Assembly (NCBI RefSeq): GCF_000245795.1
Contig: NZ_JH601133.1
Span: 1,487,505-1,551,504, forward strand
DNA: 64,000 nucleotides
Reading direction: 5' to 3'
Origin: Facklamia languida CCUG 37842
GTDB taxonomy: Bacteria > Bacillota > Bacilli > Lactobacillales > Aerococcaceae
Shown here one piece after another: positions 45,223 through 54,839 of this stretch. Position numbers and translations under genes: made by a program. How positions within the stretch are numbered: the stretch's first letter is position 1; every line of letters begins with the position of its first letter. Below the pieces are notes generated by a model. It did no database searches. It saw only the letters and a list, made by a program, of their open reading frames with translations, and had not been told where the DNA came from.

Positions 45223-47049
45223 GTGGATAGCCAACAAATGAAAGAAAGACAAAAACGCATTCGAAATTTTTCTATTATTGCCCATATTGACCATGGGAAG
45301 TCAACCCTCGCAGACCGGATCCTGCAGCAGACCGAGTCGGTAGCTGAACGGGATATGAAGAACCAATTGCTCGATTCGATGGATCTTGAGCGGGAGCGCG
45401 GAATTACCATTAAGCTCAATGCAGTCGAATTATCCTATACGGCCCAGGATGGCCAGGAATATATTTTTCATCTGATCGACACACCCGGGCATGTCGATTT
45501 TGCCTATGAAGTTTCTCGATCCTTAGCTGCGTGTGAAGGCGCGATTCTAGTGGTGGATGCCGCCCAAGGGATTGAAGCCCAGACGTTGGCGAATGTCTAT
45601 TTGGCTTTAGATAATGACTTGGAAATCCTCCCAGTGATCAACAAGATTGACCTGCCTTCTGCTGACCCCGAAAAGGTCCGCTATGAAATTGAAGAAGTCA
45701 TTGGTCTAGATGCCTCAGAAGCGGTCTTGGCTTCGGCTAAGGCGGGTATCGGTATTTCGGATATTTTGGAACAGATTGTTGAGAAAGTACCAGCTCCCCA
45801 AGGGAATATTGATGAACCCTTGCAGGCCCTCATCTTTGACTCCGCTTATGATGCCTATCGCGGGGTGGTCTTGAATGTCCGGATTGTTAATGGGACCGTT
45901 AAGCCAGGTGATACCATTCGTTTGATGTCAAATGGCAAGGAATTTGAGGTCATTGAAGTGGGAGTCTTCTCCCCGAGTCCCATGCAACGAGACCTATTAA
46001 TGGTGGGGGATGTTGGTTACATTACGGCTGGAATCAAGACCATTCAAGATACCCGGGTCGGGGATACCATTACCTCCGCTGATAAGCCAGCTGACCAGGC
46101 CTTACCTGGTTACCGCAAATTGAACCCCATGGTCTTTGCTGGTCTCTATCCCGTTGATTCCAAGGATTATAATGATCTGCGAGAATCCTTAGAAAAGTTA
46201 CAACTTAATGATGCCTCCTTGCAATTTGAGGCGGAGACTTCGCAAGCGCTTGGCTTTGGTTTCCGGACTGGTTTCTTAGGCCTCTTACATATGGATGTGA
46301 TTCAAGAGCGTTTGGAGCGGGAGTTCGACCTCGACTTGATTACCACAGCGCCTTCGGTGGTTTACCGCGTCATAAAGACTGACGGTCAAGAAGTAGTGGT
46401 GGATAATCCATCAGAAATGCCGGATCCGACGCTGATTGATAAGGTCTTAGAGCCTTATATCAAGGCTTCCATTATGGTGCCTAATGAATATGTCGGCGCC
46501 GTCATGGAATTGGCCCAGCGCAAGCGGGGGAACTTCATCACCATGGATTACCTGGATGAATTTCGGGTCAATGTGATCTATGAATTACCCATGGCGGAGA
46601 TTGTCTACGACTTCTTCGACAAGTTGAAGTCCTCAACCAAGGGCTATGCTTCCTTGGACTATGAGTTGATCGGCTATCGTCAATCGAATCTCGTCAAGTT
46701 AGAAATTCTGCTCAATGGTGATGTGATCGATGCCTTCTCAACCATCGTCCATAAAGACTTTGCCCAAGCCCGTGGCCGGGTTCTGGTTGAGAAATTAAAG
46801 GAAATTATTCCACGGCAAATGTTTGAAGTGCCTGTCCAAGCGGCGATTGGCCATAAGATTATCGCTCGGTCCACAATTAAGGCTTACCGTAAGGACGTAA
46901 CCGCTAAGCTCTATGGTGGGGACGTCTCCCGACGGAAGAAACTCCTAGAGAAACAAAAGGAAGGAAAGAAGCGGATGAAGGCGGTCGGAAATGTGGAAAT
47001 ACCACAAGAAGCCTTCATGGCAGTCTTACAGATGGATGAAGAAGATTAA
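45223..47049 (+). CDS. lepA: Elongation factor 4 (LepA)
   Basis: Translational GTPase active under stress and in initiation. The 608 aa have a G domain starting [21 protein letters not shown] (about 12-32), DTPGHVDF, and the LepA-specific C-terminal domain ([22 protein letters not shown] and the basic ending [19 protein letters not shown]). The family's usual length is about 600. It starts at GTG 45223; the next in-frame ATG (45238) has no Shine-Dalgarno, and gaagg lies 15 nt before the GTG. It lies after the dnaK operon terminator, in the usual Lactobacillales order. Confidence 0.96.
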   Translation: MDSQQMKERQKRIRNFSIIAHIDHGKSTLADRILQQTESVAERDMKNQLLDSMDLERERGITIKLNAVELSYTAQDGQEYIFHLIDTPGHVDFAYEVSRSLAACEGAILVVDAAQGIEAQTLANVYLALDNDLEILPVINKIDLPSADPEKVRYEIEEVIGLDASEAVLASAKAGIGISDILEQIVEKVPAPQGNIDEPLQALIFDSAYDAYRGVVLNVRIVNGTVKPGDTIRLMSNGKEFEVIEVGVFSPSPMQRDLLMVGDVGYITAGIKTIQDTRVGDTITSADKPADQALPGYRKLNPMVFAGLYPVDSKDYNDLRESLEKLQLNDASLQFEAETSQALGFGFRTGFLGLLHMDVIQERLEREFDLDLITTAPSVVYRVIKTDGQEVVVDNPSEMPDPTLIDKVLEPYIKASIMVPNEYVGAVMELAQRKRGNFITMDYLDEFRVNVIYELPMAEIVYDFFDKLKSSTKGYASLDYELIGYRQSNLVKLEILLNGDVIDAFSTIVHKDFAQARGRVLVEKLKEIIPRQMFEVPVQAAIGHKIIARSTIKAYRKDVTAKLYGGDVSRRKKLLEKQKEGKKRMKAVGNVEIPQEAFMAVLQMDEED

Positions 47050-47137
47050 GTGTCTCATCTTGAAGGATGATTAAGGCTTCTATCTTCTCCTAGATAAGCG
47101 ATTGAATCAGCTGATTTGACTGGTAAAAATTAAAAAG

Positions 47138-47166
47138 CCCTAGACCATTTGGTCTAGGGTTATTTG
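47138..47166. terminator. Bidirectional terminator between lepA and the aldolase gene
   Basis: Perfect stem ccctagacc (47138-47146) / ggtctaggg (47151-47159), with ttattt on the plus side and tttttaattttt on the minus side. The genes converge here. Confidence 0.9.
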
Positions 47167-47176
47167 CTTACTGAGT

Positions 47177-48067
47177 CTATTTGTTAGCAGACGCATCGTA
47201 GATGCCATCAATCGCTTGAGTGATTGTTTGGTTGAATGCTTCTTCTTCTTGGTCATCTCGTAGGTCTTGTGCGAGGGCCCGTGAGAAGGAAGCGATGACA
47301 TGAGGAGTAGCTTTTAATTTCGCATTGGCTTCATCTGTCGCATAACCACCGGATAAAGCAACCACTCTGACCATTTGTGGGTGTTGGCTAATTTCGGTAT
47401 AGGTCTCTGGTTCTTCAGGAATGGTGATCTTTAAGAGGACATATTGGTCTGCAGTCAGTTGGTTCAATTCCTTGAGGATCTCTTCTGCTAATTTTGCTTC
47501 GATCTTCGCCTTATCTTCCGCCTTAATCGATACCTCAGGTTCAATAATTGGAACCAGGCCTTTGGCAATGATTTGTTTAGCCACTTCAAATTGTTGGGCA
47601 ACCACTTGCCGGATGCCTTCTTCATTGTATTCCAAGATGTTGGACCGCATCTTGGTTCCAAAGATATGGCGTTCATTGGCCCGGTCAAGTAGGGCATCCA
47701 ATTGGGTTAATTCTTTCATGAGCTGAACCCCATTTTCAACAGGAGCGAGGCCTTGGTCCACTTTAACAAAGGGAACAACACCTTTATCTTCCCAGAGGTA
47801 GTCGGCTGTCTTCTTGCCTTCGATCTCACGGTCGATCGTCTGTTCAAAGAGGATGGCACCAATGACTTTCTCCTTGTTGAAAGCAGGAGCTGTAATGATA
47901 CGGGTGCGCATTTGGTGGACCAAGTCAAACATTTGGTCATCATTCTCGTAACGGTCTTCAGCAATACCGTAAGCCGCTAAGGCCTTGGGAGTGGAACCGC
48001 CAGATTGGTCTAAGGCAGCAATAAAGCCTTTACCATGCTTCATTTGGTCAAATTGTTCTTGATTCAT
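47177..48067 (-). CDS. fda: Fructose-bisphosphate aldolase class I
   Basis: Schiff-base aldolase cleaving fructose 1,6-bisphosphate to glyceraldehyde 3-phosphate and dihydroxyacetone phosphate. The 296-aa form is the bacterial class I type found in staphylococci and lactobacilli. Signatures: [18 protein letters not shown] (about 13-30) and the conserved lysine-bearing strand [12 protein letters not shown] (about 92-103), with VPIIEPEV and [12 protein letters not shown] later. Start ATG 48067 has an aaaggag upstream. It is convergent with lepA. Its promoter is at 48111-48139. With fbp (class III) in the same window the strain can run glycolysis and gluconeogenesis at this step. Confidence 0.93.
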   Translation of the reverse strand: MNQEQFDQMKHGKGFIAALDQSGGSTPKALAAYGIAEDRYENDDQMFDLVHQMRTRIITAPAFNKEKVIGAILFEQTIDREIEGKKTADYLWEDKGVVPFVKVDQGLAPVENGVQLMKELTQLDALLDRANERHIFGTKMRSNILEYNEEGIRQVVAQQFEVAKQIIAKGLVPIIEPEVSIKAEDKAKIEAKLAEEILKELNQLTADQYVLLKITIPEEPETYTEISQHPQMVRVVALSGGYATDEANAKLKATPHVIASFSRALAQDLRDDQEEEAFNQTITQAIDGIYDASANK

Positions 48068-48110
48068 AATTCGTCTCCTTTGTGTCGATTGGTCTGCAGC
48101 AACTAATTCT

Positions 48111-48139
48111 ATCTTAATCGCTTGGGGCTAAATTTGCAA
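48111..48139 (-). promoter_or_regulatory. Aldolase promoter
   Basis: Minus strand: TTGCAA (48139-48134), 17 nt, TAAGAT (48116-48111). Confidence 0.65.
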
Positions 48140-48149
48140 TGAGATTGAT

Positions 48150-48710
48150 TTAACGCAGGTCGAAAGTTCCTGCTTCCGTGATGACGATATCCATGGTCAA
48201 GTCATGGTCTTCCAAGGGAATATCCTGCCGTTGAAGTGCTTGGTAGAAGGGGAGGACTAAAAGCGCTGGCTTGGTTCTGAGAATATAGCGGTCATAATAC
48301 CCTCCGCCATAACCGATTCGCTGTCCTTGATTATTACAAGATACACAAGGCATAATAATTAAGTCTAAGTCCTTGGGATCAATCACTTCCGCTGATTTCA
48401 GGGGTTCTGGAATGTGATAGGCAGACTCTTCTAGCTGGGAGTCTGGACGGTAAACATGGGCTTCCATCTGACGGTTAGGATAAACTCGAGGAATGCCGAC
48501 AGTCTTACCCATTTGCCAAGCCTTCTCAATAATGGGATGGCTATTAAATTCACCCTCGGTCGCATAGTAGCAGAGGAGGGTCTGGGCCGCTTTGAATGCT
48601 TCTAGGTCAAAGAGCGACTGGTAGACGGCTGCTTCTGCTTGTTGGCGGTACTCGGGTGTGAGTTTTTTCCTTTGTTCAAAGACTTCTTGTCTGAGACTTT
48701 TTTTATCCAT
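48150..48710 (-). CDS. 5-formyltetrahydrofolate cyclo-ligase
   Basis: Folate salvage enzyme converting 5-formyl-THF with ATP to 5,10-methenyl-THF. The 186 aa start KSLRQEVFEQRKKLTPEYR (the ATP and folate side), with LLCYYATEGEFNSHPII and the conserved C-terminal motif RIGYGGGYYDRYI (about 135-147). ATG 48710 lies behind aaagg on the minus strand. It is upstream of the aldolase gene on the same strand but separated from it by 82 nt with a separate promoter. Confidence 0.93.
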   Translation of the reverse strand: MDKKSLRQEVFEQRKKLTPEYRQQAEAAVYQSLFDLEAFKAAQTLLCYYATEGEFNSHPIIEKAWQMGKTVGIPRVYPNRQMEAHVYRPDSQLEESAYHIPEPLKSAEVIDPKDLDLIIMPCVSCNNQGQRIGYGGGYYDRYILRTKPALLVLPFYQALQRQDIPLEDHDLTMDIVITEAGTFDLR

Positions 48711-48742
48711 GCTGTCATCCTTTCTATCTGAAACTTGTCTTT

Positions 48743-48770
48743 ATTATAGCACTTTTACTAGGGGATGAAA
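48743..48770 (-). promoter_or_regulatory. Promoter of the 5-formyl-THF cyclo-ligase gene
   Basis: Minus strand: TATAAT (48748-48743) with an extended TGC and a weak TTTCAT (48770-48765), 16-nt spacer. Confidence 0.55.
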
Positions 48771-48775
48771 GCGGT

Positions 48776-48811
48776 TTGTCAATTGGTTCGACTTCGATTA
48801 AACTTAAAGAA
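48776..48811 (+). promoter_or_regulatory. ung promoter with inverted repeat across the -10
   Basis: TTGTCA (48776-48781), 17 nt, TAAACT (48799-48804). Arms gacttc (48790-48795) and gaagtc (48808-48813 area) flank the -10. It is divergent from the cyclo-ligase promoter, so a shared regulator is possible. Confidence 0.5.
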
Positions 48812-48874
48812 GTCGGTCGAGTGACGGACCTGTAAACCGATTAAACTTCAAACTGAACCAGGAGGAGCTGCTTC

Positions 48875-49546
48875 ATGTACCAACTACCTGACCTACACGA
48901 CCTGGCCCCCCAGTGGGCCCTCAAGTTAAAACATTCAACCCCCTTAGACCCTATCCAAGCTCATTTGGCCGATTTAAGCCAGGACCAGACGATTTATCCA
49001 CCCCAGGACCAGGTCTTTCGGGCCTTACAACTAACCCCACCGGAGGCTGTCCGGGTCGTCCTGATCGGTCAAGATCCTTATCATGGTCCCAACCAGGCCA
49101 ATGGCTTGGCCTTCTCAGTCAATCCTGGCCAGACCTTACCGCCTTCTTTGCGAAATATCTTCAAGGAATTACAATCAGACCTGGGTGGCGACTTGCGCCA
49201 GGACGGTGACTTATCCGATTGGGCCAGCCAAGGTGTCCTGCTCTTGAACCAAGTCCTAACGGTCGCTCAGGGTCAGGCTAATTCCCACCAAGCGATCGGA
49301 TGGCAAGCTTGGACCCAGGACCTGGTCCGGGTGGTCAATGACTTCGACCGAGCTTTGATTTTCCTCCTATGGGGCAAAAAAGCTCAGGCCCTAATACCCT
49401 TGATTGATCAAACCAAGCACCAGGTGATTCAGTCAGCCCATCCCAGTCCCTTATCTGCCTATCGTGGTTTCTTAGGCTCTCGTCCCTTTAGCCAGATCAA
49501 CCAACAATTAAAAGCCAGCGGCGAGGAGCCACTGGCTTGGGGTTAA
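48875..49546 (+). CDS. ung: Uracil-DNA glycosylase
   Basis: Family 1 base-excision enzyme removing uracil from DNA. The 223 aa carry the water-activating GQDPYHG (about 65-71) in VVLIGQDPYHGPNQANGLAFSV, the Phe/Asn recognition region (LNQVLTV) and the DNA-intercalating loop HPSPLSAYRGFLGSRPF (about 188-204). ATG 48875 follows aggagg. It is a single gene convergent with the CPBP protease, whose stop is only 11 nt away. Confidence 0.97.
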   Translation: MYQLPDLHDLAPQWALKLKHSTPLDPIQAHLADLSQDQTIYPPQDQVFRALQLTPPEAVRVVLIGQDPYHGPNQANGLAFSVNPGQTLPPSLRNIFKELQSDLGGDLRQDGDLSDWASQGVLLLNQVLTVAQGQANSHQAIGWQAWTQDLVRVVNDFDRALIFLLWGKKAQALIPLIDQTKHQVIQSAHPSPLSAYRGFLGSRPFSQINQQLKASGEEPLAWG

Positions 49547-49557
49547 CCATCTTTCTC

Positions 49558-50226
49558 TTAGAGGTAGTCTGACAGGGTGAACATGATTATAATAGCGATA
49601 AAGTTATTAAAGAAATGGAAGAGGATGGTGGCGAGAACATTGCCTTGAAACTTCCAGTAGAAGAAAATAATCACTAAGGAAAGTGGTAGGTAAATCGTGG
49701 CATCCACCAAAGTTGCCATGTGGGCCCCGGTAAAGAGCACCACGGATAGGCAGGATAGGATGATCATTAAGGTCTTATTGGTCTTATCAAAGGAGCCAAT
49801 GATGGCCTGACGGAAGACCAATTCTTCCACAAAGGGAGCAAAGATGGCAACCATAAAGAAGGTTAAGAAGAGGGGTTGGGACTTAGAAAGTTCATTGAGG
49901 GCCTGCTGGTTGGCAGCTAGGTTACTGAGGTCCATGAAATTCTCCAGAATCTTCATGGTGACAACCCGCAGGGCAACCATGGCGATGAAGGCACCGATGA
50001 ACCAAAGGATTAAAGACTTAATCGAGGTTTGAGCCTTTAGTTCTTGCCAGTCTTGAGCCAGTGTGTCCCGGTATAGGTACCAACCTAATAAGATTAAGAC
50101 AACTTGGATCGCAAATGAGAATAGCATGGTTTGATTGAGGGGCAAACCGAATGTTACGAGTGCTACTTGACCTCCGATGAAGAGCAATAGGTAGGCCAAG
50201 ATCATAATCATGCCTTTACGTTTCAT
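49558..50226 (-). CDS. CPBP family intramembrane metalloprotease
   Basis: Abi/CAAX-protease-related membrane protein; some family members protect against bacteriocins, others process peptides. The 222 aa have about seven hydrophobic segments and the catalytic motif EELVFRQAI (about 136-144), with a later glutamate/histidine (FTGAHM) typical of the second motif, and HFFNN near the C-terminus as the third. Start ATG 50226 follows aggagg on the minus strand. Its promoter is at 50255-50283. There is no bacteriocin gene next to it. Confidence 0.85.
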   Translation of the reverse strand: MKRKGMIMILAYLLLFIGGQVALVTFGLPLNQTMLFSFAIQVVLILLGWYLYRDTLAQDWQELKAQTSIKSLILWFIGAFIAMVALRVVTMKILENFMDLSNLAANQQALNELSKSQPLFLTFFMVAIFAPFVEELVFRQAIIGSFDKTNKTLMIILSCLSVVLFTGAHMATLVDATIYLPLSLVIIFFYWKFQGNVLATILFHFFNNFIAIIIMFTLSDYL

Positions 50227-50254
50227 ACAATTCCTCCTGATTCATAATAACTTT

Positions 50255-50283
50255 ATGATAAAATTTAATAAATTAAAAAGCAA
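50255..50283 (-). promoter_or_regulatory. CPBP gene promoter
   Basis: Minus strand: TTGCTT (50283-50278), 17 nt, TATCAT (50260-50255). Confidence 0.6.
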
Positions 50284-50356
50284 GTAGCAGTCTAGTGGTT
50301 AAAAAAAAGATGTAAAATATTTTTTGGTTTTATCAGTGATTTTGTTGACGATAAAA

Positions 50357-50525
50357 ATGAAAAGCAGTTGTACCAATTATTGATCACTGGGGACCGCCCT
50401 CCAAAGCCATGCTTTTCCGGGCTAGGCCCACTAGGCATTGCCTAAACGGTGAACCGTAAGGCAATGCAAGCTGCGTGGCCCTTCCGCATCCCTGTGAAAA
50501 ATAATCGGTACAACCTGCTTTTCAT
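50357..50525 (+). repeat. Structured intergenic repeat, copy G (complete)
   Basis: Single copy in the 690-nt gap between divergent genes. Arms atgaaaagcag / ctgcttttcat, tgtacc / ggtaca, attatt / aataat and acTgggg-type / ccctgt pair over about 30 bp, though the arm sequence is unlike other copies. Core hairpins AAAGC-cat-GCTTT and GCATTGCC/GGCAATGC. Confidence 0.9.
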
Positions 50526-50877
50526 TCGATCCAACCTGAATTTTATATGCTTATTTCATTGGATTATCTATTTTGATTGGTACTGTCATTCATTTGCTAT
50601 CTTAAAGGAAGAGCTTGCTTGTTACTTCCACTACAAGCACCAAAATATTTTATTAAATCATGTGATAAAGCCTTTGTTCTAATTCAAATTCACGCTCTAC
50701 TAAAGTTCTAATTAAAGCAACCTTTCAACTTATTAATAGTCGGTAGACCTTCATTTTTTCTGATTGACATCTTGAAATGATAATGGATTTAGATGATCTT
50801 TTGATTGACGGCTGATAGGATCAGCCATCTTTTGACCATGATCAGGCAGTCTCCACAAGCCAAGACCAGGAGACCTA
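50526..50877. other. AT-rich gene-free spacer before the ABC-F gene
   Basis: About 350 nt after copy G. No ORF with a ribosome binding site. I see nothing else recognisable before the ABC-F promoter. Confidence 0.4.
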
Positions 50878-50886
50878 TGGTATACT
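50878..50886 (+). promoter_or_regulatory. Extended -10 promoter of the ABC-F gene
   Basis: TGG then TATACT (50881-50886), no clear -35. Transcript start near 50892 makes ATG 50896 unlikely as the start codon. Confidence 0.5.
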
Positions 50887-50916
50887 ATTTGGAGAATGAT
50901 GGCGAAGGAGCAAGCA

Positions 50917-52824
50917 ATGAAAGAATTAAGTATTGAGCAACTAAGTAAGTCCTATGGCGTGAAGCAATTAATTAACCAGGTCGATTTTGCTATTCGTACG
51001 GGGGATCGTATCGGTTTAATCGGTCCCAATGGTACGGGAAAGTCCTCCTTCTTAAAGGTGATTGCGGGTGTTGACCATTATGACCAGGGGACCATCCGCC
51101 ACCCAAACCAGTATAGCATTGCCTATCTGGACCAGCACCCCGTCCTGGATCCAGACCAGACGATCTTAGAGACAGTCTACCAATCGCCAGCACCTGTCGT
51201 GCAACTGGTCCTACGTTATGAAAAAGACCGTAAAGCCCTCGAGCAATCGCCTCATGATCCAGCGCTGCAAGCAGCCTTTACCAAGATCAGCGAACAGATG
51301 ACCCGGGATGGGGGCTGGGATGTCGAGGTTCAGGCTAAGTCGATTTTGACCCAGCTTGGCTTACATGATTTAGACCGGCGAGTGGGGGACTGCTCGGGTG
51401 GTCAGCTTAAGCGGATCGGTTTAGCACAAGTCCTGATTTCACCGGCCGATCTCTTGATCTTAGACGAACCGACCAACCACCTGGATGTGCCGACCATTCA
51501 GTGGCTGGAGCACCATCTCGCCTCTTATCCAGGAGCCCTCTTGTTGGTGACACATGACCGGTATTTTCTTGAAAGGGTGGTCAATAAGATCGTAGAATTA
51601 AGGCATGGCCGTCTGATTGAATATGAAGGAAATTACCAAGCCTATCTCAGCCAGCGCGCCAGCCGACAGAGTCAACTCCAACAAGCCCAACATAAGCAGG
51701 ACCGGCTTTTCCAACAGGAATTAGCCTGGATGCGTCAAGGGGCTCAAGCCCGCTCGACCAAGCAACAAGCCCGGATTCAACGCTTTAATGACTTGAAGCA
51801 GGCCATTGCTGACCGGGACCAAGAAGACCAGGCGTTCGATTTTGATTTTAACCAACAACGACTAGGTAAGAAGAGCCTGGAATTAGACCAAGTCACCATC
51901 CATAACCAGGGGCAATTGATCCTGAAGGACTATACTAAGACCTTCGTCAAGGGAGATCGGATGGGGATTGTCGGTCCGAATGGTGTCGGAAAATCAACCT
52001 TCTTAAACACCTTAGCTGGCTACCACCAATCGACCAGTGGCATCATTCACATTGGCGAGACCGTGCGGATGGCTTATTACCGCCAACTGGATCAAGACCT
52101 TCCGGGTGACCAACGCGTTCTGTCCTACCTGACCCAAGTCGCCCAAGAATTTAAGCGTCCCGATGGCAGTCAGCTGTCAGCCTCCCAGCTCTTAGAACGG
52201 TTTAACTTCCCTAAGGAGAGTCATGGGATGTTCATTTCTTCACTATCAGGTGGGGAGAGGCGGCGGCTCTACCTCTTGACGCTCTTGGTCCAAGAACCTA
52301 ATCTTCTGCTCTTAGATGAGCCAACGAATGATCTGGATATTGAGACCTTAACGACTTTAGAGGACTATTTGGAGGATTTTGAGGGAATTGTGATTGTGGT
52401 GTCTCACGACCGGTATTTCTTAGACAAAACGGTCGACCAGATCCTCATTATGCAAGGACAGGGTCACTTTGATGTCTACTGGGGTTCCTATTCTGATTAT
52501 TTGGCAGAAGGAGGGTCAAGGGAAGACCTAGGGGAGATGAGTGAGCCAGACCGAGTGGAAGCAGCACCTGCGCTAGAACAAAAACCTACACCACCATCTA
52601 AGCCCAAGAAGCGGATGACCTATCAGGAAAAGCAGGAATGGGCCAAGTTGCAACCGCAGATGCAAAAGGTGGAAGATCGTATTGAGGCCATTGGACCGGA
52701 AATGGAGGCTGCCAGTCATGATGCGGGTCGATTGATGGACTTACAGGAAGAACTTGACCAATTAGAGCTTGAATTGTTGACCTTATATGAACGTTATGAC
52801 TATTTGAGTGATTTAGACCAATAG
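50917..52824 (+). CDS. ABC-F family ATPase (Uup-like)
   Basis: Soluble twin-ATPase of the ABC-F group, which acts on the ribosome or in DNA transactions rather than in transport. The 635 aa have two Walker A sites (GPNGTGKS near 37; GPNGVGKS near 353) and two signatures ([16 protein letters not shown]) with DEPTNHLD and DEPTNDLD. A helical linker lies between, and the C-terminus is a charged coiled coil (about 555-630), which is characteristic of Uup. No membrane segments. ATG 50917 follows aaggag. It is divergent from the CPBP gene and 28 nt before thyA. Confidence 0.85.
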   Translation: MKELSIEQLSKSYGVKQLINQVDFAIRTGDRIGLIGPNGTGKSSFLKVIAGVDHYDQGTIRHPNQYSIAYLDQHPVLDPDQTILETVYQSPAPVVQLVLRYEKDRKALEQSPHDPALQAAFTKISEQMTRDGGWDVEVQAKSILTQLGLHDLDRRVGDCSGGQLKRIGLAQVLISPADLLILDEPTNHLDVPTIQWLEHHLASYPGALLLVTHDRYFLERVVNKIVELRHGRLIEYEGNYQAYLSQRASRQSQLQQAQHKQDRLFQQELAWMRQGAQARSTKQQARIQRFNDLKQAIADRDQEDQAFDFDFNQQRLGKKSLELDQVTIHNQGQLILKDYTKTFVKGDRMGIVGPNGVGKSTFLNTLAGYHQSTSGIIHIGETVRMAYYRQLDQDLPGDQRVLSYLTQVAQEFKRPDGSQLSASQLLERFNFPKESHGMFISSLSGGERRRLYLLTLLVQEPNLLLLDEPTNDLDIETLTTLEDYLEDFEGIVIVVSHDRYFLDKTVDQILIMQGQGHFDVYWGSYSDYLAEGGSREDLGEMSEPDRVEAAPALEQKPTPPSKPKKRMTYQEKQEWAKLQPQMQKVEDRIEAIGPEMEAASHDAGRLMDLQEELDQLELELLTLYERYDYLSDLDQ

Positions 52825-52852
52825 GGGCCAAAGACCTATAAGGAGAAAGCAT

Positions 52853-53794
52853 ATGAAAATTTATCAAGACCTGATTCAGGTCATTCTAGACCGTGGCCAT
52901 GTCAAGACAGACCGAACGGGGGTTGGAACCCGGTCGCTATTTGGTTACCAGATGCGATTTAATTTACAAGAAGGCTTTCCTATCTTGACGACCAAGCGGG
53001 TGGCTTTTGGCTTGGTAAAGAGTGAACTGCTGTGGTTTCTTAGAGGGGATGCGAATATTCGCTACCTCTTAGAACATGACAACCATATTTGGGATGAATG
53101 GGCCTTCCAGCGTTATGTCAAGAGTGAGGACTACCAGGGACCGGATATGGAAGATTTTGGTCGTCGAGCCCTTTTAGATCCGGACTTCAACCAGGTCTAT
53201 CAAGACCAGTTGCATCTCTTCCAGGATAAGATTCTGACAGACGAGGCTTTTGCTGCCCAATATGGGGACCTGGGTCCAATCTATGGCAAACAATGGCGGT
53301 CTTGGCCGGACCGGGACCAAGGAAAGATCGACCAGATCCAGCTACTATTGGATTCCTTGCGGCATGATCCCGATTCTCGCCGCCATCTGGTGACGGCTTG
53401 GAATCCTGCAGATGTGCCGCATGCTGCCTTGCCGCCCTGCCACTGCCTCTTCCAATTCTACGTAGCGCAAGGGCAATTATCCTGTCAACTCTACCAGCGG
53501 TCAGCGGATGTCTTTCTAGGAGTTCCTTTCAATATCAGTTCCTATGCGCTCTTAACCCACTTGATTGCACGTGAACTTGGCTTGGAAGTGGGGGAATTCA
53601 TTCATACCCTAGGCGATGCCCACCTCTATCTCAACCATCAGGAGGCGGTCGACCAGTTAATGAGTCGCCAGCCCGGCCCCCTGCCGCAATTAGTGATTAA
53701 GGGGGATGAGCCGATGGACCAGTTGGACAGTTCTCAGATTCAATTGGTTGATTATCGACCTCAAGGTCCGATTGAAGCCCCGATTGCTGTTTAA
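52853..53794 (+). CDS. thyA: Thymidylate synthase
   Basis: Makes dTMP from dUMP with 5,10-methylene-THF, leaving dihydrofolate. The 313 aa are the long Lactobacillales type with an insert of about 50 residues (near 85-135). The catalytic cysteine lies in [23 protein letters not shown] near 23 and [13 protein letters not shown] are the other family motifs. ATG 52853 follows aaggag. The stop overlaps the folA upstream region, and folA regenerates THF from its product, so the pair form one folate cycle. Confidence 0.97.
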   Translation: MKIYQDLIQVILDRGHVKTDRTGVGTRSLFGYQMRFNLQEGFPILTTKRVAFGLVKSELLWFLRGDANIRYLLEHDNHIWDEWAFQRYVKSEDYQGPDMEDFGRRALLDPDFNQVYQDQLHLFQDKILTDEAFAAQYGDLGPIYGKQWRSWPDRDQGKIDQIQLLLDSLRHDPDSRRHLVTAWNPADVPHAALPPCHCLFQFYVAQGQLSCQLYQRSADVFLGVPFNISSYALLTHLIARELGLEVGEFIHTLGDAHLYLNHQEAVDQLMSRQPGPLPQLVIKGDEPMDQLDSSQIQLVDYRPQGPIEAPIAV

Positions 53795-53811
53795 TGAAAA
53801 AGGAGGATAAG

Positions 53812-54309
53812 ATGATTACATTTGTTTATGCACAAGACCGCAAGGGAGCGATTGGTTACCGCAATCAATTGCCCTGGCATTTGCCTAATGATTTGAAATT
53901 TTTCAAGGAAGTGACCATGGGCCATACCATGTTGATGGGACGTCATACCTTTGAAGGGATGGAGAAACGGTTATTACCAGGACGCAAAACTGTAGTGATG
54001 ACTTCGAACCCTGATTATGGCCAAGAGATTCCTGAATTAGAAGTGGTTACTAGCGTTGAAGAAGTCCTGGACTTGGCCCAAGACCAAGAATTGATGGTCA
54101 TTGGGGGCGCAGGGGTCTTTAAATCCCTCTGGGACCATGTAGACTTGATTGTTCGCACGGTGATTGATGGGGAGTTTCCAGCGGATGTCTATATGCCTCC
54201 GATTGATCCAGAAGAATTTGAATGCATCAAGTCCAAACCAGGGCGGACGGATGACAAAAATCCATACCCCCATACCTTTGAATGGTGGCAACGGAAATCA
54301 AGTAATTAA
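53812..54309 (+). CDS. folA: Dihydrofolate reductase
   Basis: NADPH-dependent reduction of dihydrofolate to tetrahydrofolate. The 165 aa show the conserved AQDRKGAIGYRNQLPWHLPNDLKFFKEVTMG (about 7-37), with Trp and Asp of the active site in PWHLPNDL, then MGRHTFEGM and VIGGAGVF for cofactor binding. ATG 53812 follows aaggagg; the track-like start 53794 overlaps thyA. It follows thyA by 17 nt. It is the last core gene before the AT-rich island. Confidence 0.96.
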   Translation: MITFVYAQDRKGAIGYRNQLPWHLPNDLKFFKEVTMGHTMLMGRHTFEGMEKRLLPGRKTVVMTSNPDYGQEIPELEVVTSVEEVLDLAQDQELMVIGGAGVFKSLWDHVDLIVRTVIDGEFPADVYMPPIDPEEFECIKSKPGRTDDKNPYPHTFEWWQRKSSN

Positions 54310-54369
54310 GGTTCTATAATTTGAGTCAGTGATGCTGTGTAGAATGAGAGATTTCGATTTAATTCAAAT

Positions 54370-54810
54370 TGGTGTTATGGCAGTCTTGGGATGGCAAGGG
54401 TGCTATAGAATATAGCTAAAATCATTGATAGTCAAAAATTTCGAGAGATGGCGACTGATGTATTTACTTCATCTATTGGTTACATTAATAGCAGTGAGAT
54501 TTTAAATAATGCAATTTGCTATGGACGGTCTGGAATAATGCTTTTGTTCAATTTGATGTATTTAGATACAGGAAAGATATAGTTTAAAACTATTTCTGAT
54601 AATTCATTTAGAGAAATTGTAAGAGCAGCTTCTAATTCTGAGTATATATTTGTGGAGCGTGACGTATATTTTAGAGGTGTAAACTTTGATAAAGTTATTG
54701 ATTATATTGATTTTGGATTGCTAAATGGTGTTTCAGGGATAGTTCTAGCTTTAATGGCACAAAGGATTGGGGCTTCCTGCCCATTGGATAGAATGTTTTT
54801 TATGCAGTGA
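54370..54810 (+). pseudogene. Lanthionine synthetase C-like (LanC) fragment with frameshift and stop
   Basis: Decayed C-terminal part of a LanC-type cyclase, a zinc enzyme that closes lanthionine rings in lantibiotics. Near 54393 one frame reads WQGCY, resembling the WCYG zinc motif. After a frameshift the next frame (from 54409) encodes IAKIID, then NAICYGRSGIMLLFNLMYL (54505-54561) in the place of the family's ICHG motif. A TAG stops it at 54580-54582, and the same frame continues to FGLLNGVSGIVLALM and a TGA at 54808. The start and the first two thirds are missing. Very AT-rich. Next to an MFS gene, this looks like the remains of a lantibiotic locus. Confidence 0.6.
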
Positions 54811-54839
54811 AGTTTTAAAGTATATACTAATGGAGACAT

